DNA from: Streptomyces fumanus
GTDB taxonomy: Bacteria > Actinomycetota > Actinomycetes > Streptomycetales > Streptomycetaceae
NCBI RefSeq assembly: GCF_014655295.1
Contig: NZ_BNBI01000011.1
Span: 1-64,000 of the forward strand
Length of the DNA: 64,000 nt
Direction of reading: 5' to 3'
Below the pieces are notes generated by a model. The model had not been told where the DNA came from. It did not search any database and saw nothing but the letters and a program-made list of their open reading frames with translations. Position 1 is the first letter of the stretch; the number at the start of each line of letters is the position of its first letter. Positions 1 to 8,270 of this stretch are shown here, one piece after another. The translations under genes and the position numbers were made by a program.

Positions 1-3
1 CGC

Positions 4-168
4 CGCCGCGCCGCACCGGCCGCCTCACCGCCGTCGCGCCGCGTCGCCGCGCTGCCGCCGGCCGCGTCACCGTCACCGCGCCGCGCCGCCGCGCCGCACC
101 GGCCGCCTCACCGTCATCGCGCCGCGTCGCCGCGCCGCACCGGCCGCGTCACCGCCGCCGCGCTGCGC
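4..168. repeat. Degenerate tandem repeat, about 41-bp period
   Basis: The core CGCCGCGCCGCACCGGCCGC recurs at 4, 87 and 128, and a more diverged copy starts near 46, giving a spacing of about 41 bp over four units. It is pure C/G-rich sequence with no credible reading frame. The whole stretch 1-305 holds this repeat and a weak TACGAT hexamer at 212-217. No gene is supported there. Confidence 0.6.
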
Positions 169-305
169 CGCGCAACGACCGGCCCCGGCAGGCCCGGTCC
201 CCCCACGCCCGTACGATGCGGCCAGCCGTACCGATGTGGCGTACGGCCGTCCTCATCCCGCGCGGACGCCCGCGCGCCGCCGCCCGAGTCAGGAGCACGG
301 TACCC

Positions 306-1406
306 GTGTCCATACCGCCGCCGCCCCAGATGGCCTGGGGTCACCCGCACCACGCTCCGCCGCGCCCCGCGCCCGTCAACGGCCTGGCGATCAGCGCCCT
401 GGTGCTCGGCGTGCTCTGCTTCCTGCCGGCCGTCGGACTGGTCCTGGGCCTGGTGGCGCTGGGCCAGATCAAGCGCCGGGGCGAGCGGGGCAAGGGGCTG
501 GCGGTGGGCGGCGCCGTGCTGTCCTCGCTCGGCCTGGTGCTGTGGGCGACGGCCCTCGCCACCGGCGGCGCGTCCGCGTTCTGGGACGGCTTCCGCGAGG
601 GCGTGGACGGCGAGAGCACGGCCTACGCCCTCACCACCGGCCAGTGCTTCGACGCGCCCGGCGGTTCCCTGGAGGGCATCACCTACGACATCGAACAGGT
701 GCCCTGCGCCGGGGAGCACGACGGTGAGGTCTTCGCCTCCTTCGACCTGCCCGGCGGCGCCTACCCGGGCGACGACGAGATCACGCGCTCCGCCGACGAC
801 CGCTGCTACGCCCTGGACAGCGACTACGCGATGGACGCCTGGGCCCTCCCGGCCGACGTCGACGTGTACTACCTCACGCCGACCCGGCAGAGCTGGCGGC
901 TCGGCGACCGGGAGGTCACCTGCCTGTTCGGCAACACCGACGAGCACGGCACCCTCACCGGCTCGCTGCGCAACGACGAAACCACCCTCGACGCCGACCA
1001 GGTCGCCTACCTGAAGGCGGACGCCGTGCTCGACGCCGCCCTGGAGTCCGAGCCCGGCGCCGGGTACGCCGAGGACGACCTGTCCGGCCACCGGGCCTGG
1101 GCCGGGCGGGTCGCGGACGCCGTCGCCGAGCGGGCCGGGCTGCTGCGCGACCGCACCTGGCCCGCCGCCGCCCGGCGGCCGGTCGCCGACCTCGCCGACC
1201 GCCTCGACCGGGCCGGCGCGGAGTGGCGCCGGGCCGCCGACGCCCCCGACGCGGACACCTTCTACGAGCACTGCGGCAAGGGCTACGACCTCATCGACCC
1301 GGCCGGCGCGGTCACCGCGCGCAAGGCCCTGGGGCTGGCGACGACACCACCGTCGTACGAGGACACCGGTGACGCGGGAGGCGACGGCGGCGGCATGGAG
1401 GTGTGA
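306..1406 (+). CDS. DUF4190 two-helix membrane protein with septum-formation-like domain
   Basis: The product is 366 residues and its function is unknown. It starts with a Pro/His-rich cytoplasmic segment, followed by two membrane helices (about 26-53 and 65-87) joined by a short basic loop (IKRRGERGKG), as in DUF4190 proteins. The rest is probably outside the cell. It contains the GQCFDAPG, VPCAGEHDGEVF and DRCYAL cysteine motifs of the 'septum formation' domain family seen in actinobacterial membrane proteins. The GTG at 306 is chosen because AGGAG lies at 291-295, ten bases upstream. An in-frame ATG at 216 would add an Arg-rich stretch that looks non-coding. It is probably transcribed alone; a GntR gene follows after 149 bases. 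Confidence 0.8.
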   Translation: MSIPPPPQMAWGHPHHAPPRPAPVNGLAISALVLGVLCFLPAVGLVLGLVALGQIKRRGERGKGLAVGGAVLSSLGLVLWATALATGGASAFWDGFREGVDGESTAYALTTGQCFDAPGGSLEGITYDIEQVPCAGEHDGEVFASFDLPGGAYPGDDEITRSADDRCYALDSDYAMDAWALPADVDVYYLTPTRQSWRLGDREVTCLFGNTDEHGTLTGSLRNDETTLDADQVAYLKADAVLDAALESEPGAGYAEDDLSGHRAWAGRVADAVAERAGLLRDRTWPAAARRPVADLADRLDRAGAEWRRAADAPDADTFYEHCGKGYDLIDPAGAVTARKALGLATTPPSYEDTGDAGGDGGGMEV

Positions 1407-1492
1407 CGGCTTCTATAACGGAGAGAAAGTGCCTGCGTAAAGCCCTTGGCGGGCACAAGTCATCACATCGAGTGATTCTCTGGCCTTTGCTT

Positions 1493-1519
1493 GCCTGGCA
1501 CAACCTAGGGTTGCCAGGC
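1493..1519. promoter_or_regulatory. Inverted repeat upstream of the GntR gene, likely operator
   Basis: GCCTGGCACAACC and GGTTGCCAGGC face each other around TAG. The right arm matches the left apart from two extra bases (CA) in the left arm. It lies about 40 bases before the GntR start and contains TTGCCA (1511-1516), a possible -35 followed by TACAAC at 1532. That position is typical of an autoregulatory GntR site. Confidence 0.5.
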
Positions 1520-1555
1520 TGTTGCTGTCTGTACAACCTGATGGGAGAGCGGCCA

Positions 1556-2308
1556 GTGACATTCGGTGAGCAGCCGGCGTACTTGCGTGTCGCGGGTGAT
1601 CTCCGCAAGAAGATCGTCGACGGGCTGCTGCCGCCCCACACCCGCCTGCCGTCCCAGGCCCGCATCCGCGAGGAGTACGGCGTCTCGGACACCGTCGCCC
1701 TGGAGGCGCGCAAGGTGCTGATGGCCGAGGGCCTGGTCGAGGGCCGCTCCGGCTCGGGCACCTATGTGCGCGAGCGGCCCGTGCCCAAGCGGATCGCCCG
1801 CTCCGGGTACCGGCCGGCCGGCGGCGCCACGCCCTTCCGGCAGGAGCAGGCCGACGCCGAGGTGCGCGGCACCTGGGAGTCGCGCAGCGAGCAGACCGAG
1901 GCGAGCCACGCCGTCGCCGAACGCCTCGCCCTGGAGCCCGGCGACCGCGTGATGTGCACGCGGTACGTCTTCCGGGAGGGCGGCGAGGCGATGATGCTCT
2001 CCACCTCCTGGGAGCCCCTCGCCGTCACCGGGCGCACCCCCGTGATGCTGCCCGAGGAGGGCCCGCTCGGCGGCATGGGCGTGGTCGAGCGGATGGCCGC
2101 CATCGACGTGGTCGTGGACAACGTCACCGAGGAGGTCGGCGCCCGCCCCGGCCTCGCCGAGGAACTGCACGCCCTGGGCGGTGTCCCCGGCCATGTCGTC
2201 CTCGTCGTCCAGCGCACCTTCTACGCCTCGGGCCGCCCGGTGGAGACCGCCGACGTGGTGATCCCGGCCGACCGCTACCGGGTCGCGTACCACCTGCCGG
2301 TGAAGTGA
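1556..2308 (+). CDS. GntR/HutC-family transcriptional regulator
   Basis: A 250-residue DNA-binding regulator. Residues about 5-75 form the GntR winged helix (AYLRVAGDLRKKIVDG, then LPSQARIREEYGVSDT and GLVEGRSGSGTYV). Residues about 95-245 form a UTRA effector domain of the HutC subfamily, so a small molecule probably controls binding. The effector cannot be read from sequence. The GTG at 1556 follows GGGAGAG by seven bases; ATG 1541 is a possible alternative. The stop codon sits inside the first copy of a 29-bp tandem repeat. An imperfect palindrome lies in the upstream region. The neighbours give no clear pathway. Confidence 0.88.
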   Translation: MTFGEQPAYLRVAGDLRKKIVDGLLPPHTRLPSQARIREEYGVSDTVALEARKVLMAEGLVEGRSGSGTYVRERPVPKRIARSGYRPAGGATPFRQEQADAEVRGTWESRSEQTEASHAVAERLALEPGDRVMCTRYVFREGGEAMMLSTSWEPLAVTGRTPVMLPEEGPLGGMGVVERMAAIDVVVDNVTEEVGARPGLAEELHALGGVPGHVVLVVQRTFYASGRPVETADVVIPADRYRVAYHLPVK

Positions 2309-2380
2309 CCGGGGCCCGCCACCTGCCGGTGAAGTGACCGGGGCCCTCCGGCCGCCGGTGAAGTGACCGGAGCCCTCCGG
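2291..2380. repeat. Three tandem 29-bp repeats across the gntR stop codon
   Basis: GCCGGTGAAGTGACCGG occurs at 2296, 2325 and 2354, exactly 29 bases apart. The first two units are identical over 27 bases and the third has drifted. Unit 1 encodes the last codons and TGA of the GntR gene, so the stop context itself is triplicated. Each unit holds a small hairpin, CCGGT-GAAGTG-ACCGG. Confidence 0.85.
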
Positions 2381-2600
2381 GGCCCGGTGTGAGATGGAGC
2401 ACGCCCCTCGGTGCCCCCCGGGGGCGCGCGCCGCGGCGTGTCCACGGGCCCGCGCCGCGAGGATCCGGCCGTTCTCGCAGGTGACCTCCGCGGCGCCGGC
2501 ATGCCCCTGACCCGTTGCGTCGGCCGGGTCCGGCGGCGCGTACGGCGTCGCGCGCCCCCCGCATACTGGCCGGTTGCGTACCTCTTCGTGAAAAGCCGTA

Positions 2601-2628
2601 TTCGCAGCGTAAAGGTTGGGCGTAGGCT
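2601..2628 (+). promoter_or_regulatory. Possible promoter of the small SPOR-type gene
   Basis: TTCGCA at 2601-2606 and TAGGCT at 2623-2628 are separated by 16 bases, about 95 bases before the next start. The rest of the gap 2381-2721 shows nothing convincing; the Arg-rich frames there lack ribosome sites. Confidence 0.35.
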
Positions 2629-2721
2629 CGGGCATATGCGGATTGCGGTTTCCTCGGCGGGTGGAGCGCGGCGCGGATCGCGGGCGGGAAGCGGATCACG
2701 GGCAGAAAGGGGAGGCGCTCG

Positions 2722-2925
2722 ATGAACGACGGCACGGTCACGCTGCCCTGGCTCGTCTACCGGCAGGACGACAACGGCAATCGCTACCGCGTCGGCCGGT
2801 ACGCCACCCGGGCCGAGGCGCAGAAGATAGCCGACAGCCTCGACAGCCGCGGCCACCAGCAGCTCTACTGGGTCGAGCGGGTCGGCCAGAACGGCACCGA
2901 CGGCGCGGACCGGACCCTGCCGTAG
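2722..2925 (+). CDS. Small SPOR-domain-like protein
   Basis: A 67-residue soluble protein without a signal peptide or membrane segment. The middle (RYRVGRYATRAEAQKIADSL) resembles the helix-strand part of SPOR-type repeats. Similar short proteins are common in Streptomyces, but their role is unknown. The start ATG is preceded by GGGGAGG at a good distance. The gene ends 10 bases before the Nudix gene, and its stop TAG is part of the next gene's likely -10 element. Confidence 0.75.
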   Translation: MNDGTVTLPWLVYRQDDNGNRYRVGRYATRAEAQKIADSLDSRGHQQLYWVERVGQNGTDGADRTLP

Positions 2926-2935
2926 GCTCCGGCGC
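2923..2935 (+). promoter_or_regulatory. Leaderless-type -10 element of the Nudix gene
   Basis: TAGGCT (2923-2928) is followed by seven bases and then the ATG at 2936, with no ribosome site. This spacing would start the mRNA at or next to the A of ATG. Confidence 0.5.
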
Positions 2936-3361
2936 ATGACGGAACGGATCGTGGTCGGCGCCGCCCTGCTCGACGGCGACCGCCTGCTCGCCGCGCGCCG
3001 CAGCGCCCCCGCCGAGCTGGCCGGCCGCTGGGAACTGCCCGGCGGCAAGGTGGAGGAGGGCGAGACCCCCGACGCCGCCCTGGTGCGCGAGCTGCGCGAG
3101 GAACTCGGCGTCGACGCCCGCCCCGGCGAGCGCGTCCCCGGCCAGTGGCCCCTGAAACCCCCGTACGTCCTGCACGTGTGGACCGCCTCGCTGCTGCCGG
3201 GCTCCGCCGCCCCCGCGCCCCTGGAGGACCACGACGCGCTGCGCTGGCTCAGCCCCGGCGAGATCTGGGACGTGCCCTGGCTGGCGGCGGACGTACCGGC
3301 CGTCCACCGCACCCTCACCCACCTCGGCGTGACCCCGCCCGCCGGCCCGCCCGGCGCGTGA
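2936..3361 (+). CDS. Nudix hydrolase, MutT-like
   Basis: A 141-residue pyrophosphohydrolase. The complete Nudix box GX5EX7REUXEEXGU runs over residues 36-59 (GGKVEEGETP...RELREELGV), so the metal-binding glutamates are present. The short length, single domain and N-terminal IVVGAALLDGDRLLAARR strand are typical of MutT-type enzymes that clean oxidised nucleotides such as 8-oxo-dGTP. Substrate cannot be fixed from sequence. The start lacks a ribosome site and fits a leaderless message. Confidence 0.88.
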   Translation: MTERIVVGAALLDGDRLLAARRSAPAELAGRWELPGGKVEEGETPDAALVRELREELGVDARPGERVPGQWPLKPPYVLHVWTASLLPGSAAPAPLEDHDALRWLSPGEIWDVPWLAADVPAVHRTLTHLGVTPPAGPPGA

Positions 3362-3546
3362 CGCACCCCGTCGGCCCCGGCGCGCTCCGGCGCCACCGGA
3401 GGCCGGGTGCGTACGCCCGCACACCGTGCGCTCCGCCGTCTGCCACGGGGGGCCGCCCCGGACGGTACCCCGCCCAGGATTTCGGGTATGTGCCCTTTAG
3501 TCCCATGGAGACGGACATGGGTGAGGCGGGTTGACCGGCCGGGGAA

Positions 3547-3954
3547 GTGATCGGCGTGATCGACACCGAAGACGACTGTGCCGAGTGGACCTTCCCCGCG
3601 GAGCCGGGTGCCGTGCGCACCGCCCGCTCCCTGGTCCGCGGCCGGCTGCGCGACTGGCACCTGGACAGCGTCGACGACATGGCCGCGCTGCTCGTCAGCG
3701 AACTGGTCACCAACGCCCTGCGGCACGCCACCGGCCCCATCGGCGTCCGCCTGGTACGCCCCCGCCCGCAGGACGGCGTGCTGCGCGTCGAGGTCTCCGA
3801 CACCCTCCCCGACCCGCCGCGCGCCCGCGCCGCCCGGCCCGAGGACGAGAGCGGCCGGGGGCTGCGGCTGCTCGCCTGCGCCGCCCGCCGCTGGGGGACC
3901 CGGCCCGCGGACCCCGGCAAGACGGTCTGGTTCGAACTGGCGGTCCCCCGCTGA
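3547..3954 (+). CDS. SpoIIAB-like ATP-binding regulatory protein
   Basis: A 135-residue stand-alone HATPase_c domain of the anti-sigma/serine-kinase type. The N box is LVSELVTNALRHATG (about residue 49) and the G box DESGRGLRLL (about residue 100); it ends in GKTVWFELAVPR. Such proteins bind a sigma factor or phosphorylate an anti-sigma antagonist. No partner gene is adjacent, but the next gene is a SpoIIE phosphatase whose C-terminal domain is a paralogue of this protein (same LVSELVTNAL and GKTVWFEL motifs). The two may act in one partner switch; that is inference. The start is GTG 3547 after GGGGAA, with GTG 3556 as alternative. The gap 3362-3546 shows nothing firm. Confidence 0.85.
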   Translation: MIGVIDTEDDCAEWTFPAEPGAVRTARSLVRGRLRDWHLDSVDDMAALLVSELVTNALRHATGPIGVRLVRPRPQDGVLRVEVSDTLPDPPRARAARPEDESGRGLRLLACAARRWGTRPADPGKTVWFELAVPR

Positions 3955-4148
3955 CCGGTCACCGGTCGTCACGCTCCGTGCCCGGCCGGGTGGACACCGG
4001 GGCCGGTTCCGTCCACCGGGCGGAACCCGCCCCGGACCCGTGCCCACGTGCGGGATTCGACGGCGTGTCCGCTGGTTAGAAGACTGGGAGTGTTGTCACG
4101 GACCGGACCGAAAACGATCGGGATCGTGCTGTGATCGTGAACACCGTG

Positions 4149-4177
4149 TTGTGCGGCCCCGTAGTGCTGGATACTGC
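4149..4177 (+). promoter_or_regulatory. Possible promoter of the sensor phosphatase gene
   Basis: TTGTGC at 4149-4154 is followed 17 bases later by TACTGC (4172-4177), within GGATACTG. This is about 60 bases upstream of the GTG start. The rest of the gap 3955-4234 holds no clear element. Confidence 0.35.
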
Positions 4178-4234
4178 GGGCAGCCGCCCCCGGTGACCGG
4201 TGCCGGACGCGGTGAGCTGGAGGGGACGGTTCGC

Positions 4235-6889
4235 GTGAGCGAGATACCAGCGAGGGCCACGGGGTCCGCGTACCCGCCGGACGACGCGCGGGACGGGTCC
4301 GCGGGCGGCGACGCGGCGGGCGGCGTGCCGGGCACGCCGCCGCCCGGCGACGCCATGTGGCAGAGCAGCCCGCCCGGCTCGATCTACGACTACATCAAGG
4401 TCGCCTCCTTCTCCATCGGCCCGGACGGGCTGATCGACCAGTGGAGCCTGCGCGCCGAGCACCTGTTCGGCATCAGCGCGGACCGTGCCGTCGGCATGGA
4501 CCCCATAGAGGTCTTCATCGACTCCGACCTGCGCGAGCGCGGCCAGCGCAAGATGGCCGAGATCCTGGACGGGCGGGAGTGGACCGGCGTGGTCCCGTTC
4601 CGCGTCCCGGACGAGACGTGCGGGCCCCGCGGCAGGCGCGGACTGGCCGAGGTCTACGTCATGCCGACGCGGACACCGGACGGGGAGAAGGCCGCCGTCT
4701 GCATCGTCGTCGACGTCCGCACCCTGCGGACCATCGAGACCGACCTCGCCGCCTCGCAGGCGATATTCAGCCAATCTCCGTTCGGCTTCCTGCTGATCGA
4801 CCCCGATCTGCGGGTGCGCCGCGCCAACCAGCGGTTCGCCTCCCTCTTCGGCGGCACCCCCGACGACCACCGCGGCAAGGGCGTCCACGACTATCTGCCG
4901 CGCGCCGAGGCCGACCGGGTCTCCGCCACCCTGCGCCGGGTGCTGGAGACCGGCGACTCCATCACCGACATGCACGTCACGGGCTTCGTACCGGGCTCCG
5001 AGGAGCGCCGCCACTGGTCCGTCAACCTCTACCGGGTGCACAGCGGTTCCGGCCGCCCCATCGGCGTCGCCTGGCTGGGAACCGACATCACCGCCCGCCG
5101 CGCCGCCGCCCGCGAGGCCGCCGCCGCCCGGCGCAACCTCGCCCTCCTCAACGAGGCCGGCGCCCGCATCGGCAACTCCCTCGACCTGGAGACCACCGCC
5201 CGCGAACTCCTCGACGTGGTCGTCCCCGGCTTCTGCGACCTGGCCACCGTCGACCTCTACCAGGGCCTGCTGGTCGGCGACGAGACACCGCACGGCCTCG
5301 CCGACGGCAGCGCGGAACTGCGCCGCGTCGCCTACGCCAGCGCCGTGTCCGACGCGCCCTTCCTCGGCACCGGGGAGCGGGTCGCGGTCGGCGCCGTGCA
5401 CCACTACCCGTTCAGCTCGCCCTGCGCCGTCGCGCTGCGCACCGCCCGGCCGCGCAGCGTCCCCGCCGAGGAGGGCGGGCTGGTGCAGTCCACGCTGGCG
5501 GTGCCGATGGTCGCCCACGACACCGTGGTCGGGCTGGTGCAGTTCGCCCGGACCAAGGGCAGCGAGCCCTTCGGGGACCGCGACCGCGACCTCGCCGTCG
5601 AGCTGGCCGCCCGCGCCGCGGTCTGTATCGACAACGCCCGGCTCTACCGGCGCGAGCACGAACGCGCCCTGATCCTCCAGCGCTCCCTGCTGCCGCCCGG
5701 CGACCCCGAGGCGTCCGGCCTCGACATCGCCTGCCGCTATCTGCCGGGCAACGCGGCCACCGGCCGGCCCAGCGAGGTCGGCGGCGACTGGTTCGACGTC
5801 ATCGAACTGCCCGGCCACCGCACCGCCCTCGTCGTCGGCGACGTGATGGGCCGCGGTCTGCGGGCCGCCGTGGCGATGGGCGAACTGCGCACCGCCGTGC
5901 GGACGCTGGCCCAGTTGGACCTGGAACCGGCCGAGGTGCTCGCCCAGTTGGACGAGATCGCCCGGGGCCTCGGCGCTCCCGGCGGGGTCCAGCAGGCCAC
6001 CCGGGCCGCCCGCCGCCCCCGCGAGGCCGACCTCTCCGAGGTCTACCTGGCGACCTGCGTGTACGCCGTGTACGACTCGGTGACCCGCCGGTGCACCTTC
6101 GCCAACGCCGGCCACCTCCCGCCGGTCCTGGTCGAGCCCGGCGAGAACGCGCTGATGCTGGACGTGCCGCCCGGGCTGCCGCTCGGCGTCGGCGGGGAGC
6201 CGTTCGAGGAGGTCGAGGTCGAACTGCCCGAGGGCGCGCTGCTCGCCCTCTACACCGACGGGCTGGTGGAGAGCCGCGACCACCCGCTGGACGAGGGGCT
6301 CCAGGCGTTCGTCGGCGCGCTCACCGACCCCGCCCACGCGCCGGCCCACCGCGCCGAGACCCACCGGGACCTGGAGGACGTCTGCGACCGCGTCCTCAAC
6401 ACCCTGGACAGCCACCACGGCGAGGACGACATCGCGCTGCTCATGGCCAGGGTGCAGGGGCTGCCCGCCGACTCGGTGGGCGACTGGACCCTGCCGCGCG
6501 AGCCGCGCAGCGTGGGCCGGGCCCGCGAGTACGCCCGCGCCCAGTTGCTGAGCTGGGACCTGGAGCCGCTGGTCGACACCACCGAACTCCTGGTCAGCGA
6601 ACTGGTCACCAACGCCCTGCGGTACGGCGAGGGCGAGATCCGGCTGCGGCTGCTGCTCGACCGGACCCTGGTCTGCGAGGTCTGGGACTCCGGCCTGGTC
6701 CAGCCGCGCCGCCGCCGCGCCCGCGACACCGACGAGGGCGGACGGGGACTGCAACTGGTCGGCCTGCTCAGCGCGGCCTGGGGGTCCCGGCGCACCCCGC
6801 GCGGCAAGACGGTCTGGTTCGAACTGCCGCTGCCCGGCGGCGAGACCGGCCTGACCGACCCGGCGGAGGCCCTGCTGAGCCTGTTCTGA
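4235..6889 (+). CDS. PAS-PAS-GAF-SpoIIE phosphatase with C-terminal HATPase
   Basis: An 884-residue cytoplasmic sensor. Order: PAS about 50-160, PAS about 168-289, GAF about 300-469, linker with LQRSLLPPG, PP2C/SpoIIE phosphatase about 475-735, and an anti-sigma-type HATPase about 745-875. The phosphatase metal ligands are visible in GGDWFD, VVGDVMGRG, LYTDGLVE and GEDDIALL. The HATPase has LVSELVTNALRYG and GGRGLQLVG. The protein thus joins a phosphatase and a possible kinase/anti-sigma module under two small-ligand or redox sensing domains. GTG 4235 is chosen because GGAGGGG lies nine bases upstream; the frame stays open further upstream but has no start with a ribosome site. Target proteins are unknown; the paralogous ATPase just upstream is a candidate partner. 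Confidence 0.9.
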   Translation: MSEIPARATGSAYPPDDARDGSAGGDAAGGVPGTPPPGDAMWQSSPPGSIYDYIKVASFSIGPDGLIDQWSLRAEHLFGISADRAVGMDPIEVFIDSDLRERGQRKMAEILDGREWTGVVPFRVPDETCGPRGRRGLAEVYVMPTRTPDGEKAAVCIVVDVRTLRTIETDLAASQAIFSQSPFGFLLIDPDLRVRRANQRFASLFGGTPDDHRGKGVHDYLPRAEADRVSATLRRVLETGDSITDMHVTGFVPGSEERRHWSVNLYRVHSGSGRPIGVAWLGTDITARRAAAREAAAARRNLALLNEAGARIGNSLDLETTARELLDVVVPGFCDLATVDLYQGLLVGDETPHGLADGSAELRRVAYASAVSDAPFLGTGERVAVGAVHHYPFSSPCAVALRTARPRSVPAEEGGLVQSTLAVPMVAHDTVVGLVQFARTKGSEPFGDRDRDLAVELAARAAVCIDNARLYRREHERALILQRSLLPPGDPEASGLDIACRYLPGNAATGRPSEVGGDWFDVIELPGHRTALVVGDVMGRGLRAAVAMGELRTAVRTLAQLDLEPAEVLAQLDEIARGLGAPGGVQQATRAARRPREADLSEVYLATCVYAVYDSVTRRCTFANAGHLPPVLVEPGENALMLDVPPGLPLGVGGEPFEEVEVELPEGALLALYTDGLVESRDHPLDEGLQAFVGALTDPAHAPAHRAETHRDLEDVCDRVLNTLDSHHGEDDIALLMARVQGLPADSVGDWTLPREPRSVGRAREYARAQLLSWDLEPLVDTTELLVSELVTNALRYGEGEIRLRLLLDRTLVCEVWDSGLVQPRRRRARDTDEGGRGLQLVGLLSAAWGSRRTPRGKTVWFELPLPGGETGLTDPAEALLSLF

Positions 6890-6962
6890 CCCCGGAGCGG
6901 AACCGGAACACCCGTACGCGCCGTCCTCGCAGGCACCGACGACGGCCGACACGGAGGCGACA

Positions 6963-6998
6963 CGGGTGACGCGGGTGACGCGGGTGACGCGGGTGACA
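6963..6998 (+). repeat. Four 9-bp repeats at the translation start
   Basis: CGGGTGACG occurs at 6963, 6972 and 6981, then CGGGTGACA at 6990. Each copy supplies an in-frame GTG, so the N-terminus reads Met-Thr-Arg then (Val-Thr-Arg)3. Gain or loss of a unit would keep frame and move the start relative to GGAGG (6953-6957). Confidence 0.85.
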
Positions 6999-8270
6999 CG
7001 ACCGGCAGGCACCACGGACGCCCCGTCCCCGGACGCCGCCCCGATCGCGGGCGACGGCCCGGCTCCGGGCGAAGACCCGGTCCCGGGCGACGGCCCGGCT
7101 CCAGGCGACGGCCCGGCTCCGGGCGAAGGCCCAGCCCCGGGCGAAGGCCCAGCCCCGGGCGACGGCCCAGACGCCGCCCCGTCCCCGCCCCCGGCCACCC
7201 CCACCGAGGCGACCCGGGCCGCCGACGAGAACCCCTCGCCCGCACCCAGCCGCCGCCGCGCGCGGCTCGCGCGGCGGATCGTCCTGGGCCTGGTCCTCGT
7301 CCTCCTGCTCCCGGTGCTCGCCGCCGAGGCCGCCCTGCGGATCAACGGCACCGGCGACCCCGCCGACGGCACACGCAGCCGGAACCGGGACGCGGTGTGG
7401 CTCGGGCACGCCTGGGTCGACGGGCGGAAGACGGACGCGGACATCGCCGCGCTCGCCCGCCGCCTGGCCGGCACCGGCATCCGCGACCTGTACGTCCACA
7501 CCGGCCCCCTGGAGCACGACGGCACCCTGGAGCGGTCGCTGTACCCGAGGGCGCGGTGGCTGACGGGCGCCGTGCACCGGGCCCTGCCCGGCGTCCGGGT
7601 CCAGGCGTGGCTCGGCGACGTCCTCGCCACCGAGGGCCCCGACGGCATGCGGCTGGACCGGCCCGCCACCCGTGCCGCGGTGACCGGGTCGGCCCGGCGG
7701 GTCCTCGCCGAGGGCTTCGACGGCGTCCACTTCGACCTGGAGCCCGCGCACTCCGGCGACGCCGGCTACCTCGACCTCCTCGACCGGGTCCGCGAGGTCA
7801 CCGCCGACCGGGACGCCGTCCTGTCCGTCGCCGCCCACCAGATCGACCCGCTGCCGGCCCTGCACGCCGTCGCCGGCGCCCTCACCGGCCACCCCAAGTG
7901 GTGGTCGCAGCGGTACTTCGGGCAGGTCGCCCGCCGCGTCGACCAGATCGCCGTGATGTCGTACGACACCATGCAGCCCACCGAGGGCACCTACGGCGGC
8001 TACGTCGCCCAGCAGACCTCGCTCGCCCTGGAGGCCACCCCGGACGGCACCGACCTGCTGATGGGCCTGCCCTTCTACCACGAGAACCGCTTCGGCCACC
8101 GGGCGCACGCCGAGACCGTCCCCGCCGCCGTCCGGGGCGTCCGCCTCGGCCTGTCCCGCACGGACGCGGACCGGGCCCGCTTCGGTGTCGCCCTGTACGT
8201 CGACTTCGCCGCGACCGAGGCGGACTGGACGGCGTACCGGGAGGACTGGGTCAGTCCCGGCGGCGCCTGA
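6966..8270 (+). CDS. Membrane-anchored GH18-like (TIM-barrel) protein
   Basis: A 434-residue protein. Residues 1-95 are low complexity, including (G-D/E-G-P-A-P) repeats. A basic stretch and one helix (about 97-123, LVLGLVL...LPVLAAEAAL region) form a signal anchor, and the remaining 310 residues lie outside the cell. GFDGVHFDLEP (about residue 250) matches the DxxDxDxE-type active strand of family 18 glycoside hydrolases and their relatives, with a putative acid Glu. HPKWWSQRYF and VMSYDTM fit later barrel strands. The substrate is unknown; cell-wall or chitin-type glycans are possible. Its start has GGAGG eight bases upstream. The 3' end overlaps the convergent sdhB gene by 20 bases, so both transcripts are antisense there. 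Confidence 0.75.
   Translation: MTRVTRVTRVTRPAGTTDAPSPDAAPIAGDGPAPGEDPVPGDGPAPGDGPAPGEGPAPGEGPAPGDGPDAAPSPPPATPTEATRAADENPSPAPSRRRARLARRIVLGLVLVLLLPVLAAEAALRINGTGDPADGTRSRNRDAVWLGHAWVDGRKTDADIAALARRLAGTGIRDLYVHTGPLEHDGTLERSLYPRARWLTGAVHRALPGVRVQAWLGDVLATEGPDGMRLDRPATRAAVTGSARRVLAEGFDGVHFDLEPAHSGDAGYLDLLDRVREVTADRDAVLSVAAHQIDPLPALHAVAGALTGHPKWWSQRYFGQVARRVDQIAVMSYDTMQPTEGTYGGYVAQQTSLALEATPDGTDLLMGLPFYHENRFGHRAHAETVPAAVRGVRLGLSRTDADRARFGVALYVDFAATEADWTAYREDWVSPGGA
7050..7175 (+). repeat. 18-bp coding repeat, G-D/E-G-P-A-P
   Basis: About seven units of an 18-bp repeat such as GGCGACGGCCCGGCTCCG encode a Gly-Asp/Glu-Gly-Pro-Ala-Pro linker ahead of the membrane helix. Unit number is likely variable between strains. 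Confidence 0.85.

Noticed and set aside
114..1271. A 385-codon minus-strand frame over the first gene and the 41-bp repeat
   Set aside because: Gly/Ala/Val-rich shadow; the plus-strand gene has a ribosome site, membrane helices and Cys motifs.
2411..2725. Arg/Pro-rich plus-strand frame before the SPOR-type gene
   Set aside because: No ribosome site, atypical composition, overlaps the likely promoter.
4076..7669. A 1197-codon open frame on the minus strand opposite the sensor phosphatase
   Set aside because: It is the complement of a clear multi-domain gene. Its composition is Ala/Gly/Val/Arg low complexity with no domain, as expected from GC-rich codon shadows.
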